Below are positions 1 through 7,897 of a stretch of 44,941 nt of DNA, in pieces (within the stretch, counting starts at the first letter, position 1; each line of letters opens with the position of its first letter). The notes beneath the pieces are model-generated. The model made no database searches. It saw nothing but the letters and a program-made list of their open reading frames with translations, and was not told the origin of the DNA. The stretch comes from Deltaproteobacteria bacterium (lineage in GTDB: Bacteria; Desulfobacterota; DSM-4660; Desulfatiglandales; B25-G16), in assembly GCA_020348625.1 (NCBI GenBank), contig CP070752.1, positions 2,819,693-2,864,633 of the forward strand. The letters are read 5' to 3'. Position numbers and translations under genes: made by a program.

Positions 1-1
1 G

Positions 2-712
2 CGGGATAAAGGCGTTTTGCCGGATGGTGTGCGATTCCAAGCCCCTGAGCCAAAGAACCAGAATGAACCTTTAATCTCAACCGATCTAAGACGGACCTGG
101 GCTCGTGCTTCTTGGACGCTTTCCAAAGCGATAAGGACCTATCACTTTTGGCTCCTCTTCTTTATTGCTTTTTGCCTTCTGGGCCTCGCTGAGACCATAG
201 CAATAGCTCATATGGTTTTTTTCTTCCGCGATGTAGGCTACGAGGCCATGAAAGCTGCTGGCATCTACAGTGTCTTTGGGGTGGCCTTTGTGATTGGCAA
301 CCTGTCCAGCTCTCTTTCAGACCGACTAGGACGGGAACGGGTCTTTGTACCCAGCTGCCTACTTAGTGCCATGGCCGTATGCCTGTTGTTTCTGGTCAAA
401 GACGCATCTCATCCCTGGTTAAGCTTCTGGTATGCCGTCTTTTTTGGCCTTGGGATAGGCACTGCAGCTCCCGTATTTTTCACCACGGTGGCTGACCTAT
501 TCCAGGGGAGGCATTTCGGCTCTATCCAGGGCGGGGTGGTGCTGGGTTTTTCCTTGGGTGGCGCAATCGCACCATGGCTTGCAGGATTCCTTTACGATAA
601 AACCGGCAGTTACTTCTCGACATTCCTCATACTGCTAGGGTCACTACTCATCTCCTTAGTGCTGATGCAGCTTGTTGCCCCCCGCAAGATAAGGCCCGTT
701 TCCAGTCGATAA
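2..712 (+). CDS. MFS transporter, C-terminal half (5' end outside window)
   Basis: The reading frame is open to the left edge, so this is the C-terminal part of a larger gene. It encodes about six hydrophobic segments, consistent with the second half of a 12-helix major facilitator superfamily permease in the inner membrane. The loop LSDRLGRERVF matches the conserved MFS motif A that follows the second helix of each half, and GGAIAPWLAGFLYDKTG resembles the late-helix loop seen in MCT/OFA-type carriers. A hydrophilic linker at the start of the visible part would be the central cytoplasmic loop. A TTG at 17 is in frame, but no ribosome-binding site supports it. The substrate cannot be inferred. 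An aminotransferase follows 111 bases downstream on the same strand, so co-transcription is possible. Confidence 0.8.
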   Translation, partial: RDKGVLPDGVRFQAPEPKNQNEPLISTDLRRTWARASWTLSKAIRTYHFWLLFFIAFCLLGLAETIAIAHMVFFFRDVGYEAMKAAGIYSVFGVAFVIGNLSSSLSDRLGRERVFVPSCLLSAMAVCLLFLVKDASHPWLSFWYAVFFGLGIGTAAPVFFTTVADLFQGRHFGSIQGGVVLGFSLGGAIAPWLAGFLYDKTGSYFSTFLILLGSLLISLVLMQLVAPRKIRPVSSR

Positions 713-823
713 AGCCATTACGCGGACTCAGCCCTTGCCATTTGGTTAGACTTTCGGTATCAATCTTGGAATTGCGGTTTATCAAGGTACAAGATCATAG
801 CTTATTACAGGAGAACAGGCGCA

Positions 824-2035
824 ATGAACTGGAACACTCTCTATTCCGGTCGCATCGATTCAATGGGACATTCTGATGTCGTTGAAATGTTGAAGCTGGC
901 TGAACAGCCCGAGGTTATCTCTTTCGCCGGTGGACTACCTGATCCGGAAACGTTTCTGTTGGAGGAAACCCGAGACGCTCTTGAAGAAGTTTTCGCTCAA
1001 AGGGGACGAGCCGTCTTAGGCTATGGGCCCACACCCGGTATCGCCCCTTTAAGGGCATGGCTGGCAGAACATATGACACACCTCGGCAGACCTTCGACGG
1101 TTGAGGAGTGTCTGGTAACAACAGGCGGCATTGCAGCGTTAGACCTGATCTGCAAAGTCTTGCTGGATCCCGGCGATGTTGTCATTGTGGGCGAACCGGC
1201 ATACGTAGCCGCCCTCCAAGTCCTGAGAAGTTATCAGGCTCGCTTTGCCGGTGTGCCGCTGGATGATGAAGGAATGCAGCCGGATGCGCTTAAATCCGTG
1301 CTTGAAGACGCGCGGCTAAAATCGTTGCAACCCAAATTCATATACCTAGTCCCCTCATTCCAAAATCCATCGGGGGTTACGATTTCAGGGGAACGGAGAA
1401 AAAGCATTATCGAAATCGCTGTTCACTACGGTGTGCCGATTATAGAAGATGCGGCATACCGGGCCCTTCGATTTGAGGGGCAAGCTCCGCCTTTGCTCGC
1501 ATCCCTGGAACCGCGAAACGTTATACACATTAATACGTTATCAAAAGTCTTTAATCCGGGAGTGCGCCTCGGCTGGGTGACGGCGCCGCAAGAATTAGTC
1601 GAGACCCTGACGCTGGCCAAGCAAGGGCAAGATCAATGCTCTACCACTATCGGACAATACTTGGCTTTTGCCTTTGCTTCAAAGGGTTTGATTGAGCGAC
1701 AGACGTCCGCGGCGATTGAGATCTATCGCCGGAAACGAGACGTTATGCTGGACGCCTTGCAGCGTTACTTTCCGCCCAGTGCACGCTGGACAAGACCCCA
1801 AGGAGGTTTCTATTCGTGGGTTACCTTACCACAGGGAATTGACACTGAGGCGCTTTTGCCGCGGGCAATCGAGGAGGCCTCAGTAGCATATGCTCCCGGC
1901 CCGGCGTTTTTCCACAATCGCACCGGCAAGGAGCACATGAGACTGTGCTACAGTTATGTGCCTGCTACACAAATCAAGGAAGGTATTCGCAGACTGGGAC
2001 ATCTCTTGTCGGAGTTTCAGGTTGCAACGGAATAG
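824..2035 (+). CDS. PLP-dependent aminotransferase, class I/II (2-aminoadipate/MocR-like type)
   Basis: This 403-residue fold-type I pyridoxal-phosphate enzyme transfers amino groups between an amino acid and a 2-oxo acid in the cytoplasm. The PLP-binding lysine is Lys241 in NTLSKVFNPGVRLGW. The QNPSG motif near residue 180 and the EDAAY segment near 208 match the family of LysN-like aminotransferases and of the catalytic domain of MocR regulators. There is no N-terminal HTH domain, so it is an enzyme and not a MocR regulator. The ATG start is supported by an AGGAGA site about ten bases upstream. It follows an MFS permease gene on the same strand, which may supply or export a substrate. The substrate (2-aminoadipate, aromatic or branched chain) cannot be told from sequence. 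Confidence 0.88.
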   Translation: MNWNTLYSGRIDSMGHSDVVEMLKLAEQPEVISFAGGLPDPETFLLEETRDALEEVFAQRGRAVLGYGPTPGIAPLRAWLAEHMTHLGRPSTVEECLVTTGGIAALDLICKVLLDPGDVVIVGEPAYVAALQVLRSYQARFAGVPLDDEGMQPDALKSVLEDARLKSLQPKFIYLVPSFQNPSGVTISGERRKSIIEIAVHYGVPIIEDAAYRALRFEGQAPPLLASLEPRNVIHINTLSKVFNPGVRLGWVTAPQELVETLTLAKQGQDQCSTTIGQYLAFAFASKGLIERQTSAAIEIYRRKRDVMLDALQRYFPPSARWTRPQGGFYSWVTLPQGIDTEALLPRAIEEASVAYAPGPAFFHNRTGKEHMRLCYSYVPATQIKEGIRRLGHLLSEFQVATE

Positions 2036-2155
2036 ATTGTTTCATAGCTCTGAAACCGTGAGGAAAGAGGCCAGTGCTCGAGAATATCACATTCAATCGG
2101 GAAATCCGCGAGCGCATATACTCAAAAGACGCCTTAAGTAAGTAAGGTCTGCCCG

Positions 2156-2767
2156 CTATATCCTCTTCCGCAAATCCCTTAAGTAGGCCTCCGGGTCCTG
2201 CAGTATCTGCTTATAGAGCTCTTTTCCCAAAAACCTTTTGCTTTGTTGGGTCAGAAAATATGTTCTGTGTTTTCTTACTTCCCGGTATACCCGCTTGTGT
2301 GGGGGGAGAATTTTTCTGAAGGTACAAATTGCAACCAAATCTACTAATAGATCCTCATAACCCGATTCCATGTCCTTGGGGGAAACCTTAAGAGAAAGCC
2401 ATGAATGACCTAATTCATGCAAAAAGGTATACTTCCAATAATCATGTACTTTGAAATCCCTAGATGGAATAAGGATTTCCGCAAAAGAACTGCCGTCATC
2501 TGCATCTCGATATCTCGTGCTTGCCCCTCTTCCTAATTCATCATCCACGAGAATGAAGAGATCAATGGGGTTGACTTTAATGTGATGCTCGATACAGACC
2601 TCACTGAAGGATTGGCATAGCCCTTTAAAGATGTTTGTAGCCGCTGCTTCGTTCATCTCAAGAAGCTCCTCGGCAATCGCTGTCTGTATTTGGATTTCAT
2701 GAGGGCCGAAATCGAACCCGACAAGCCCAGCCGTGAAATCGGAACGGCTCTTTTGCAGCTTTTCCAT
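2156..2767 (-). CDS. Orphan HExxH zinc-metallopeptidase-like protein
   Basis: The 203-residue product has a clear zincin motif, HELGH at residues 117-121, inside YTFLHELGHSWLS. Acidic residues follow about 17-25 positions later (ESGYEDLLVD) and could supply the third zinc ligand, as in M78/ImmA-like or gluzincin peptidases. No signal peptide or membrane segment is visible, so a cytoplasmic location is likely. The start is supported by GGAGGT five bases before the ATG. It is read away from the LuxR-type gene at 3166, so the two share a divergent intergenic region. The rest of the protein matches nothing I recognise. Peptidase activity is inferred only from the motif; an ImmA-like role would normally come with a Xre-type repressor, and none is adjacent. 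Confidence 0.7.
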   Translation of the reverse strand: MEKLQKSRSDFTAGLVGFDFGPHEIQIQTAIAEELLEMNEAAATNIFKGLCQSFSEVCIEHHIKVNPIDLFILVDDELGRGASTRYRDADDGSSFAEILIPSRDFKVHDYWKYTFLHELGHSWLSLKVSPKDMESGYEDLLVDLVAICTFRKILPPHKRVYREVRKHRTYFLTQQSKRFLGKELYKQILQDPEAYLRDLRKRI

Positions 2768-3165
2768 TAGACCTCCATCCCCCAGACTACTCTTACCAAC
2801 GAAGCCTTCCCTTTCACTCTCATCCTATAGAAATCCACGAAAAAGGTTAAATAGTGTTTTCCGTTTCAGACCTCTCCCGTGGACGTTTTTAATCTGCATA
2901 TTTTTTAATGTTAATGGAGTTTAGTCCTTTTGTATACAGAAAACAGTTAGGGAAGAGGCATTGGTTCCGTGACAAGAGGTCAGATCTGCTCTTGACAGAC
3001 GACCAAAACCGGCTTTTGGTAGCCCAAATTCTGCCCATCAAAACACTCACCTGATTCAAAAATGGCTTATGATAACGGCCAAATGTGCCGAAGAATAAAA
3101 GGGTAATTGATCCTCAAAACTCGAAAAATTGGCCAACGAGGAGGAGTTAACGCGGAAACCTTGCC
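2768..3165. other. Divergent intergenic region before LuxR-type gene
   Basis: This 398-base region separates the HExxH gene from the LuxR-type regulator. A TTGACA hexamer lies at 2992-2997. Just after it is the inverted repeat CCAAAA-N5-TTTTGG at 3003-3019, which could be an operator. No convincing -10 box lies at the right distance, so no promoter is claimed. A GAGGAG tract at 3140-3146 is the only ribosome-binding-like sequence before the regulator. No small gene or RNA was recognised. Confidence 0.4.
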
Positions 3166-3888
3166 ATGGGGCACCATACATCACGCATTGATTTAACGGC
3201 TATGAACTCCGAAATTTCCAAATCCAACAGCAGCCACATGCCATTGACGAACAAGGTGATCTGTGTTGTGGGACCCAGAAGGTTTCAAAATGAACTCATC
3301 GCGTCATTCCTAGAGCGGGAAACCGGCGCGCGGTGCGTGCCCGCACAAAATATCCGGCAGATATTGTTCACGGATAGCAAGAAAGTAGGCACCCAGAGGC
3401 AGGTACTTTGGGACTGCCTTGGGGAAAATCTCGAAACGCTTGTGTTTGAAATTGAGTCCTATGGCAAAAGGTTGTTGGCCAGAGACCTTGTCACTTTCTT
3501 TAATGTGAAGGAGGGAACTGGGATCGAAGAGAAAGCCGTAATGCTGGGCATACGCGGGTTCTTCTATGAGCACGACTCTGTGGAAATATTTCTGAAAGGT
3601 ATTCGTGCAGTTTTTAATGGAGAGCTGTGGTTCCCTCGGAAAATCATGACGAAATGCATTCTGAAGAACAAGATCCGAGAGCCCTCTCCCGAAGAGACTA
3701 GGGTGGTCTTAACAAAGAGGGAGAATGAGGTATTGACAATGGTTGCTGTAGGAGCCAGCAATGAGGACATCGCCGATAGGCTTTGCATCAGCCCTCATAC
3801 AGTCAAGACCCACGTTTATAATATCTTTAAGAAGATCGATGTCCCCAACCGCCTTCAAGCTGCCTTTTGGGCCGCTAAAAACCTTTAA
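3166..3888 (+). CDS. LuxR-family transcriptional regulator, CsgD-like
   Basis: This 240-residue DNA-binding regulator has an N-terminal receiver-like region (about residues 25-145) and a C-terminal LuxR/GerE helix-turn-helix (about 175-240). The C-terminal part LTKRENEVLTMVAVGASNED followed by CISPHTVKTHVYNIFKKI is textbook LuxR. The receiver region is degenerate: a WDCLG segment stands where the phospho-acceptor Asp would be, and RGFFYEHDSVEIFLKGIRAV is typical of the CsgD/VpsT subgroup, which controls surface matrix genes. The start is uncertain. The GAGGAG tract at 3140-3146 is about 19 bases from the ATG at 3166, which is too far, and an alternative ATG at 3202 has no ribosome-binding site. 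PilZ and dockerin-like genes follow on the same strand, which supports a role in surface or matrix regulation. Confidence 0.88.
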   Translation: MGHHTSRIDLTAMNSEISKSNSSHMPLTNKVICVVGPRRFQNELIASFLERETGARCVPAQNIRQILFTDSKKVGTQRQVLWDCLGENLETLVFEIESYGKRLLARDLVTFFNVKEGTGIEEKAVMLGIRGFFYEHDSVEIFLKGIRAVFNGELWFPRKIMTKCILKNKIREPSPEETRVVLTKRENEVLTMVAVGASNEDIADRLCISPHTVKTHVYNIFKKIDVPNRLQAAFWAAKNL

Positions 3889-4120
3889 GCCCGATCACCT
3901 CTCATCAAAAGCCCTTCGCCTTCCACGTAACCTTTTCACAGTGCCTCCTTCCACTAGTACTTTTTTCTTAACTGTTTCGTAGTCACACCGGAAAAAAATA
4001 CGAAAAAAAACATACTCCCACCCGATTGCACAATCCCCCCTTCTTGGTGTAGAAATGGCCAAAAGGTCTGAAAGCCATTGATGTCACCTCGCTCGCTCAC
4101 CATAGGGGGATCACATAGCG

Positions 4121-4465
4121 ATGAAGGACCGAAGGAAAGTGGAGAGATTCAGTTTGGAGCTCCCCGCGGAAATCACAGTGAAAACCACAGAACAGATGCT
4201 GAGAGTGCCTCACCTTAGAACCAGGGATATATCCTGCGGAGGCGCATTCTTTTCCGGTATACATCCCCTCCCTGAGGGTACACCAGTAAGGGTAAATCTG
4301 ACGTTGTCTGCGGATAGGTTGAAAAGGCTCATGGGAGCTCAAGCTCATGTGGAGATCAGCGGAATCGTGAAGCGGGCTGAACCATCGGGGATGGCTATCT
4401 GTTTCAATGGGGATTATCACATGATGTCCATAAATACTGAAAAAAACACGGGAAGGGTACCTTAA
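4121..4465 (+). CDS. PilZ-domain protein
   Basis: The 114-residue product is a single PilZ domain, a cyclic-di-GMP-binding effector module. Both signature elements are present: the arginine-rich start KDRRKVERF and the DISCGGAFF segment (D/N-x-S-x-x-G) about 30 residues later, followed by LPEGTPVRVNL typical of the beta-barrel. A GGGGGA ribosome-binding site lies about ten bases before the ATG. It sits between the CsgD-like regulator and the secreted dockerin-like protein, only 34 bases from the latter, so those two are probably in one operon. By analogy with other single-domain PilZ proteins it may adjust motility or matrix output; the specific target is unknown. Confidence 0.88.
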   Translation: MKDRRKVERFSLELPAEITVKTTEQMLRVPHLRTRDISCGGAFFSGIHPLPEGTPVRVNLTLSADRLKRLMGAQAHVEISGIVKRAEPSGMAICFNGDYHMMSINTEKNTGRVP

Positions 4466-4499
4466 TCAAAGGGGGCCTTTATCCTGAAAGGAGAACAGT

Positions 4500-5114
4500 A
4501 TGAACGGGAAAAGCCTGCAGCAGCTACCTATTCTCATGGCTATATTCTGCTTCACGGGGATATGCTGCTTACTCTTCTATTCCGTCTGCCATAGTCCCCC
4601 TTGTGCTGAAGGGGCCTTGACTCATGAGCATGGATGGATGACAGCCCATATTAGGCTGGAGGGGCGTTACGATCATAGCGGCGTTGTGGTGAGCGTGGAT
4701 GGTTGGCAAAAAATTACCGGAAGACATGGCCGCGTGTTCTTCCCGCTGCCCAAGGGACACCATACTGTCACGGTAACTATGAACGGATACCTATACGCCC
4801 AAACAAGATTCGAAATAAGGCCTAACAGGCCAATAGATCTGTCAACAGTGACTCTTAGGGCAGGCGATGCCGATGGTAATCGCCTCATAGACTGGTTTGA
4901 CCTCAACATCGTGCGGGCAGCCTTTGGTAGTGCGCCCCCCACTGATTCAAGGGCGGATATCAATGGTGATGGCAGGGTGGATATCATGGATGCCTTGCTC
5001 GTGGGTGCGAACCTTGGGGAAGAGGCGCCAAGCCTCTGGCCCGGTGCTTGGGCTTTTCCGGTTGCCGATCCGGATTCTGCTCCTGGTTGGAGTGACAACC
5101 GCACCTCATCATAG
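4500..5114 (+). CDS. Secreted protein with PEGA-like region and dockerin-like EF-hand pair
   Basis: This 204-residue protein starts with a hydrophobic signal or anchor segment at residues 9-30. A beta-rich region (about 55-107) with an SVDGWQKITGRHGRVFFPLP stretch resembles PEGA or carboxypeptidase-regulatory-like domains. Residues 121-172 then carry two calcium-loop repeats, D123-A-D-G-N-R-L-I-D and D153-I-N-G-D-G-R-V-D, spaced like a type I dockerin. Dockerins bind cohesins and calcium; in non-cellulolytic bacteria they often sit on surface or secreted proteins. The start follows AAAGGAGAACAGT, a good ribosome-binding site. It lies 34 bases after the PilZ gene, suggesting c-di-GMP-linked surface function. 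No cohesin is visible in this window. Confidence is higher for the EF-hand pair than for the PEGA assignment. Confidence 0.75.
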   Translation: MNGKSLQQLPILMAIFCFTGICCLLFYSVCHSPPCAEGALTHEHGWMTAHIRLEGRYDHSGVVVSVDGWQKITGRHGRVFFPLPKGHHTVTVTMNGYLYAQTRFEIRPNRPIDLSTVTLRAGDADGNRLIDWFDLNIVRAAFGSAPPTDSRADINGDGRVDIMDALLVGANLGEEAPSLWPGAWAFPVADPDSAPGWSDNRTSS

Positions 5115-5310
5115 TGCTCCGAGGGGCTCAGCCCTTCATCCTTGCGATATTCGAATACTGGGACTCAACCCTTTGCCCTTGCCATCTTTCGGGATCGGAT
5201 TCATTTGTTACCGCGTATACTCCCTATCTCGACCCTCGTACCTTGAAACGCTTTTCCCATGCCGTTGCCCCAGAGATCAATCCTCCACTGTCCCTGTTTC
5301 CCTCAAACCA

Positions 5311-5417
5311 GATAAACATAATTTTGTTTATTTAGGTATAAATTATTTAGAATTATATTAATATATTATTATAAAGAATATTTATAAATATTTTTGAATA
5401 TTTTTTAAATTTTCAAG
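5311..5417. other. Very AT-rich tract
   Basis: About 107 bases are composed almost entirely of A and T in a window that is otherwise near 50% GC. The tract begins with the inverted repeat ATAAACA-N6-TGTTTAT at 5312-5331 and continues with long runs of alternating A and T. It could act as a terminator/promoter zone, a nucleoid-protein binding site or a DNA-unwinding region; the sequence alone does not say which. Confidence 0.6.
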
Positions 5418-5609
5418 TAGGTGTCTTTCGGCGGTCCCAGAGGTGTAATCATTAAGTGCCAGCAAAAGCTCCTCACAGCTACCAAGAAGCCGACAGGTCT
5501 CGGCCTTTGACGCATGAAAACCATTGCCAGGCCACAAATCGAGCGTTTCGGTGAGGAGAGCTGTTGAGGATATGATGTAAATGACTTCTCTATTGGGAAA
5601 TGCCCCCAA
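5382..5609 (-). CDS. Doubtful small hypothetical protein
   Basis: This 75-residue frame starts at a TTG preceded by an AAGGG-like sequence about eight bases upstream, and its C-terminal part (ETCRLLGSCEELLLALNDYT) looks helical and protein-like. An in-frame stop codon lies four codons before the start, so it cannot extend upstream. I recognise no family. Its 3' end runs into the AT-rich tract. It may be a real short gene or chance; there is no neighbour that argues for either. Confidence 0.25.
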   Translation of the reverse strand: MGAFPNREVIYIISSTALLTETLDLWPGNGFHASKAETCRLLGSCEELLLALNDYTSGTAERHLLENLKNIQKYL

Positions 5610-5764
5610 TAGCCCTTGCTAAGAGATGAAAACTTTCGTAGCCTGTGCTAAGTAAGTCTCTTACGAGAGGCGATAGCCCGGCAAAAGGAATGGGGCTTCG
5701 GCTGGCAAAGGCGGCGATTTGTTTTTAACACGAGCGCTCTTGACGAGCAATCCTGGGGGATGAG

Positions 5765-6529
5765 ATGGAATTCGATTTCTCGAACAAAAATGTTCTGGTT
5801 ACTGGGTCTTCAAGGGGGATAGGGCGCGCAATCGCCCGGCAATTTGCAGCGTCGGGTGCACGGGTCGTTATTCACTATCACAAAAACCGTCAGGCCGCTG
5901 AACGAACGGTGGCCGATCTACCTGGCGGCCCGCATCTCCTTGTGCAGGCCGACGTATCCGATCCGACATCCGTTCATGGGATGGTTGATACTACACTGAA
6001 TGCCATGGAAAGGATTCATGTATTAGTCAATAATGCGGGTATATTCGGGGAATATCAGATGGTTGATTTGGCCTATGAACAGTGGCAGAAACAATGGGAG
6101 CGTACAATCCGCACCAATTTGTTGGGTCCCGCCAATATTTCCTTCTGTCTTATCAGGCACATGATAGATCAGGGCGGAGGGAGAATCGTGAATGTTTCAT
6201 CGAGGGGGGCTTTTCGAGGCGAACCAGATGCTCCTGATTACGGCGCGAGCAAGGCGGGGCTCAATTCGTTGAGTCAATCAATGGCCCACGCACTGGCGCC
6301 GTATAATATCTTCGTTTATGTTGTTGCACCAGGATTTGTTGAAACGGATATGACTGGTAAAATGCTTTCCGGACCGAATGGAGATACAATTAGAGGACAG
6401 AGCCCCCTTGGCCGGGTAGCACTACCGGAAGAAGTAGCACGCACTGTTGCATTTCTGGCTTCGGAGGGCACGGATTACTTGACCGGATGCATTGTCGACG
6501 TAAATGGGGCATCATATCTGCGATCCTGA
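5765..6529 (+). CDS. Short-chain dehydrogenase/reductase (FabG-like)
   Basis: This 254-residue NAD(P)-dependent oxidoreductase has the classical SDR signature in order: the nucleotide-binding TGSSRGIG at residues 13-20, NNAG at 89-92, the catalytic Ser145/146, and Tyr159-x-x-x-Lys163 in DYGASKAG. The C-terminal VDVNGASYL corresponds to the conserved end of FabG-type proteins. It would act in the cytoplasm on a keto or hydroxy substrate, such as 3-oxoacyl groups, sugars or alcohols; no neighbour fixes which. The ATG is preceded by GGGGGATGA, an adequate ribosome-binding site. It stands alone between two long intergenic regions. Confidence 0.9.
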   Translation: MEFDFSNKNVLVTGSSRGIGRAIARQFAASGARVVIHYHKNRQAAERTVADLPGGPHLLVQADVSDPTSVHGMVDTTLNAMERIHVLVNNAGIFGEYQMVDLAYEQWQKQWERTIRTNLLGPANISFCLIRHMIDQGGGRIVNVSSRGAFRGEPDAPDYGASKAGLNSLSQSMAHALAPYNIFVYVVAPGFVETDMTGKMLSGPNGDTIRGQSPLGRVALPEEVARTVAFLASEGTDYLTGCIVDVNGASYLRS

Positions 6530-6706
6530 GGCAAGCAAGGCAGGGCGGGTCTCAACAGGCCTGCCGAGAATTCAAAATTCCTTTCAATCGCTGCTCATAA
6601 CATAAACGACGCAGCGTAACAGAATCGCCCAATAATGTTGTCTTCGGTCAGGCTGTCGACATGAAACCGATCAGGGCACTTTGATCACACGTGAGGATCG
6701 TGAAAG

Positions 6707-7819
6707 TTGAAACCGAACCTTTGCTTTTTGAAAAGAATCCTTTTTTTCGTCAATGTTATTGCCTTTTCTTTGGCAATCAATGCTGACTCAGAGGTTGCTT
6801 TTGATGTATTGCACGGTTCTGATTTGGGCATGGGCATAGGAGCACGGGCTATAGGACTAGGAGGTGCGTTTGTAGCGATTGCCGATGACGCTTCGGCAAC
6901 ATTTTGGAATCCGGCTGGTTTAACCAGTATAAGGGGTAATCAATTCCTTGTATCCGCTGATCTGCCCGATGGTTTCAGCGCTTCTTCCGTGGTGTACAAA
7001 CCGTCTTTTTGGAAATTGGAAAGAGTAGACCTTACAGTAGGACTCAGCCTTATCAATAGATTACGGATAAAAGGAGCTAGCGGGGATGATACCTGGAGTG
7101 GATATCCCTCCTATATTCTCGATTTGGGCATGATAGAGGTGGAAGAGAATTTCATCGGGTCAGTGAACTCCAAGACGTACGATACAAGGTTAAGCCTGTC
7201 CTTTGTTCATCCTCATTACAGTGATCTGTCAATTGGATTGAACCTGATCCATGTGTGTTGAAAGACTCTCCTATTCCGGGCAGGGAGTCCGGACCAAGAA
7301 GCTCAAAAACTGGAACTTGAATATAACACCTTTGATTTAGGAGTATTGTACCATCTCACAGATGAGATCAATCTCGGTTTAATGGTAAAGAACATATACG
7401 GGGTATCCTCAAACAAGGACGATGATGCCTTTTCCCTGCCACGCTATGCTACTGTGGGGATATCCTTGAGCAAGGATGGCTACACCTATTCTTTGGACAG
7501 CGAGATAGTGCACGGAAGGTATGGGGGCACGGAAAAGAAGAAAGCTCAATTCTGGCTTTTGAGGGGTGGGGTCGAGAAGAGCATAGGAAATATCTTCAGG
7601 ATAAGATTTGGCCTCATATATCCTGTTGTAGCCTATACCTCAACGGCAGGAGATATCAGAGACGATATCCCATGGCCAAAGATTGGTGGTGCCGCAGGAA
7701 TTGGTGCGGAATTCGATAAGCTTACCATTGATTTTGCAGTTTATGGAGACCCTGCGAGGAGTTATGTGGAGCAAGACACGGTATTGCTTTCTGTAGGAAC
7801 ACTAATCATGGAGTTCTAA
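6707..7819 (+). pseudogene. PorV/UPF0164-like outer membrane protein, interrupted by in-frame TGA
   Basis: Two adjacent open stretches, 6707-7261 and 7262-7819, are in the same reading frame and are separated by one TGA at 7259-7261. Together they give about 370 residues, a plausible length for a PorV/UPF0164 (FadL-fold) outer-membrane beta-barrel protein. A hydrophobic N-terminal segment is the signal peptide. The family hallmark is ARAIGLGGAFVAIADDASAT followed by FWNPAGL at mature residues near 30-60. The reading frame remains coding-like on both sides of the stop. Translation probably starts at the TTG at 6707 after GAGGATCG. Possible explanations are a nonsense mutation, a base error or, less likely, UGA recoding. 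If functional, proteins of this family help lipid or secreted-protein transport at the outer membrane. Confidence 0.8.
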
Positions 7820-7865
7820 CTCCTGTCACCGGCTCGTTCGTTCCATCTAGGCTCAAAGGCTACGT

Positions 7866-7885
7866 GATGCTTCTCCTGAAGCATC
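7866..7885. terminator. Hairpin between convergent genes, possible bidirectional terminator
   Basis: A perfect 8-bp stem GATGCTTC/GAAGCATC with a TCCT loop lies between the 3' ends of the PorV-like gene (+) and the MFS gene (-). A further GTG/CAC pairing can extend it. There is no T-run directly after either arm, so Rho-independent termination is only a suggestion from position and stem strength. Confidence 0.4.
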
Positions 7886-7897
7886 TGCACTCAGGTT

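Larger units (their letters stand above)
5115..5764. other. Long intergenic region with AT-rich core
   Basis: This 650-base stretch separates the dockerin-like gene from the short-chain dehydrogenase. Its middle is the AT-rich tract listed separately, and a doubtful small reverse-strand frame lies at 5382-5609. Open frames on the plus strand between 5114 and 5361 show no recognisable protein features and are not called. No tRNA or known riboswitch was recognised. Confidence 0.4.

Noticed and set aside
4897..5361. Plus-strand frame of 154 codons overlapping the dockerin-like gene
   Set aside because: It overlaps the well supported gene in another frame and has no protein-like features.
7262..7293. 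SECIS-like hairpin after the TGA in the PorV-like gene
   Set aside because: The stem is only five pairs, the loop does not show a clear SECIS pattern and the protein family has no known selenoproteins.
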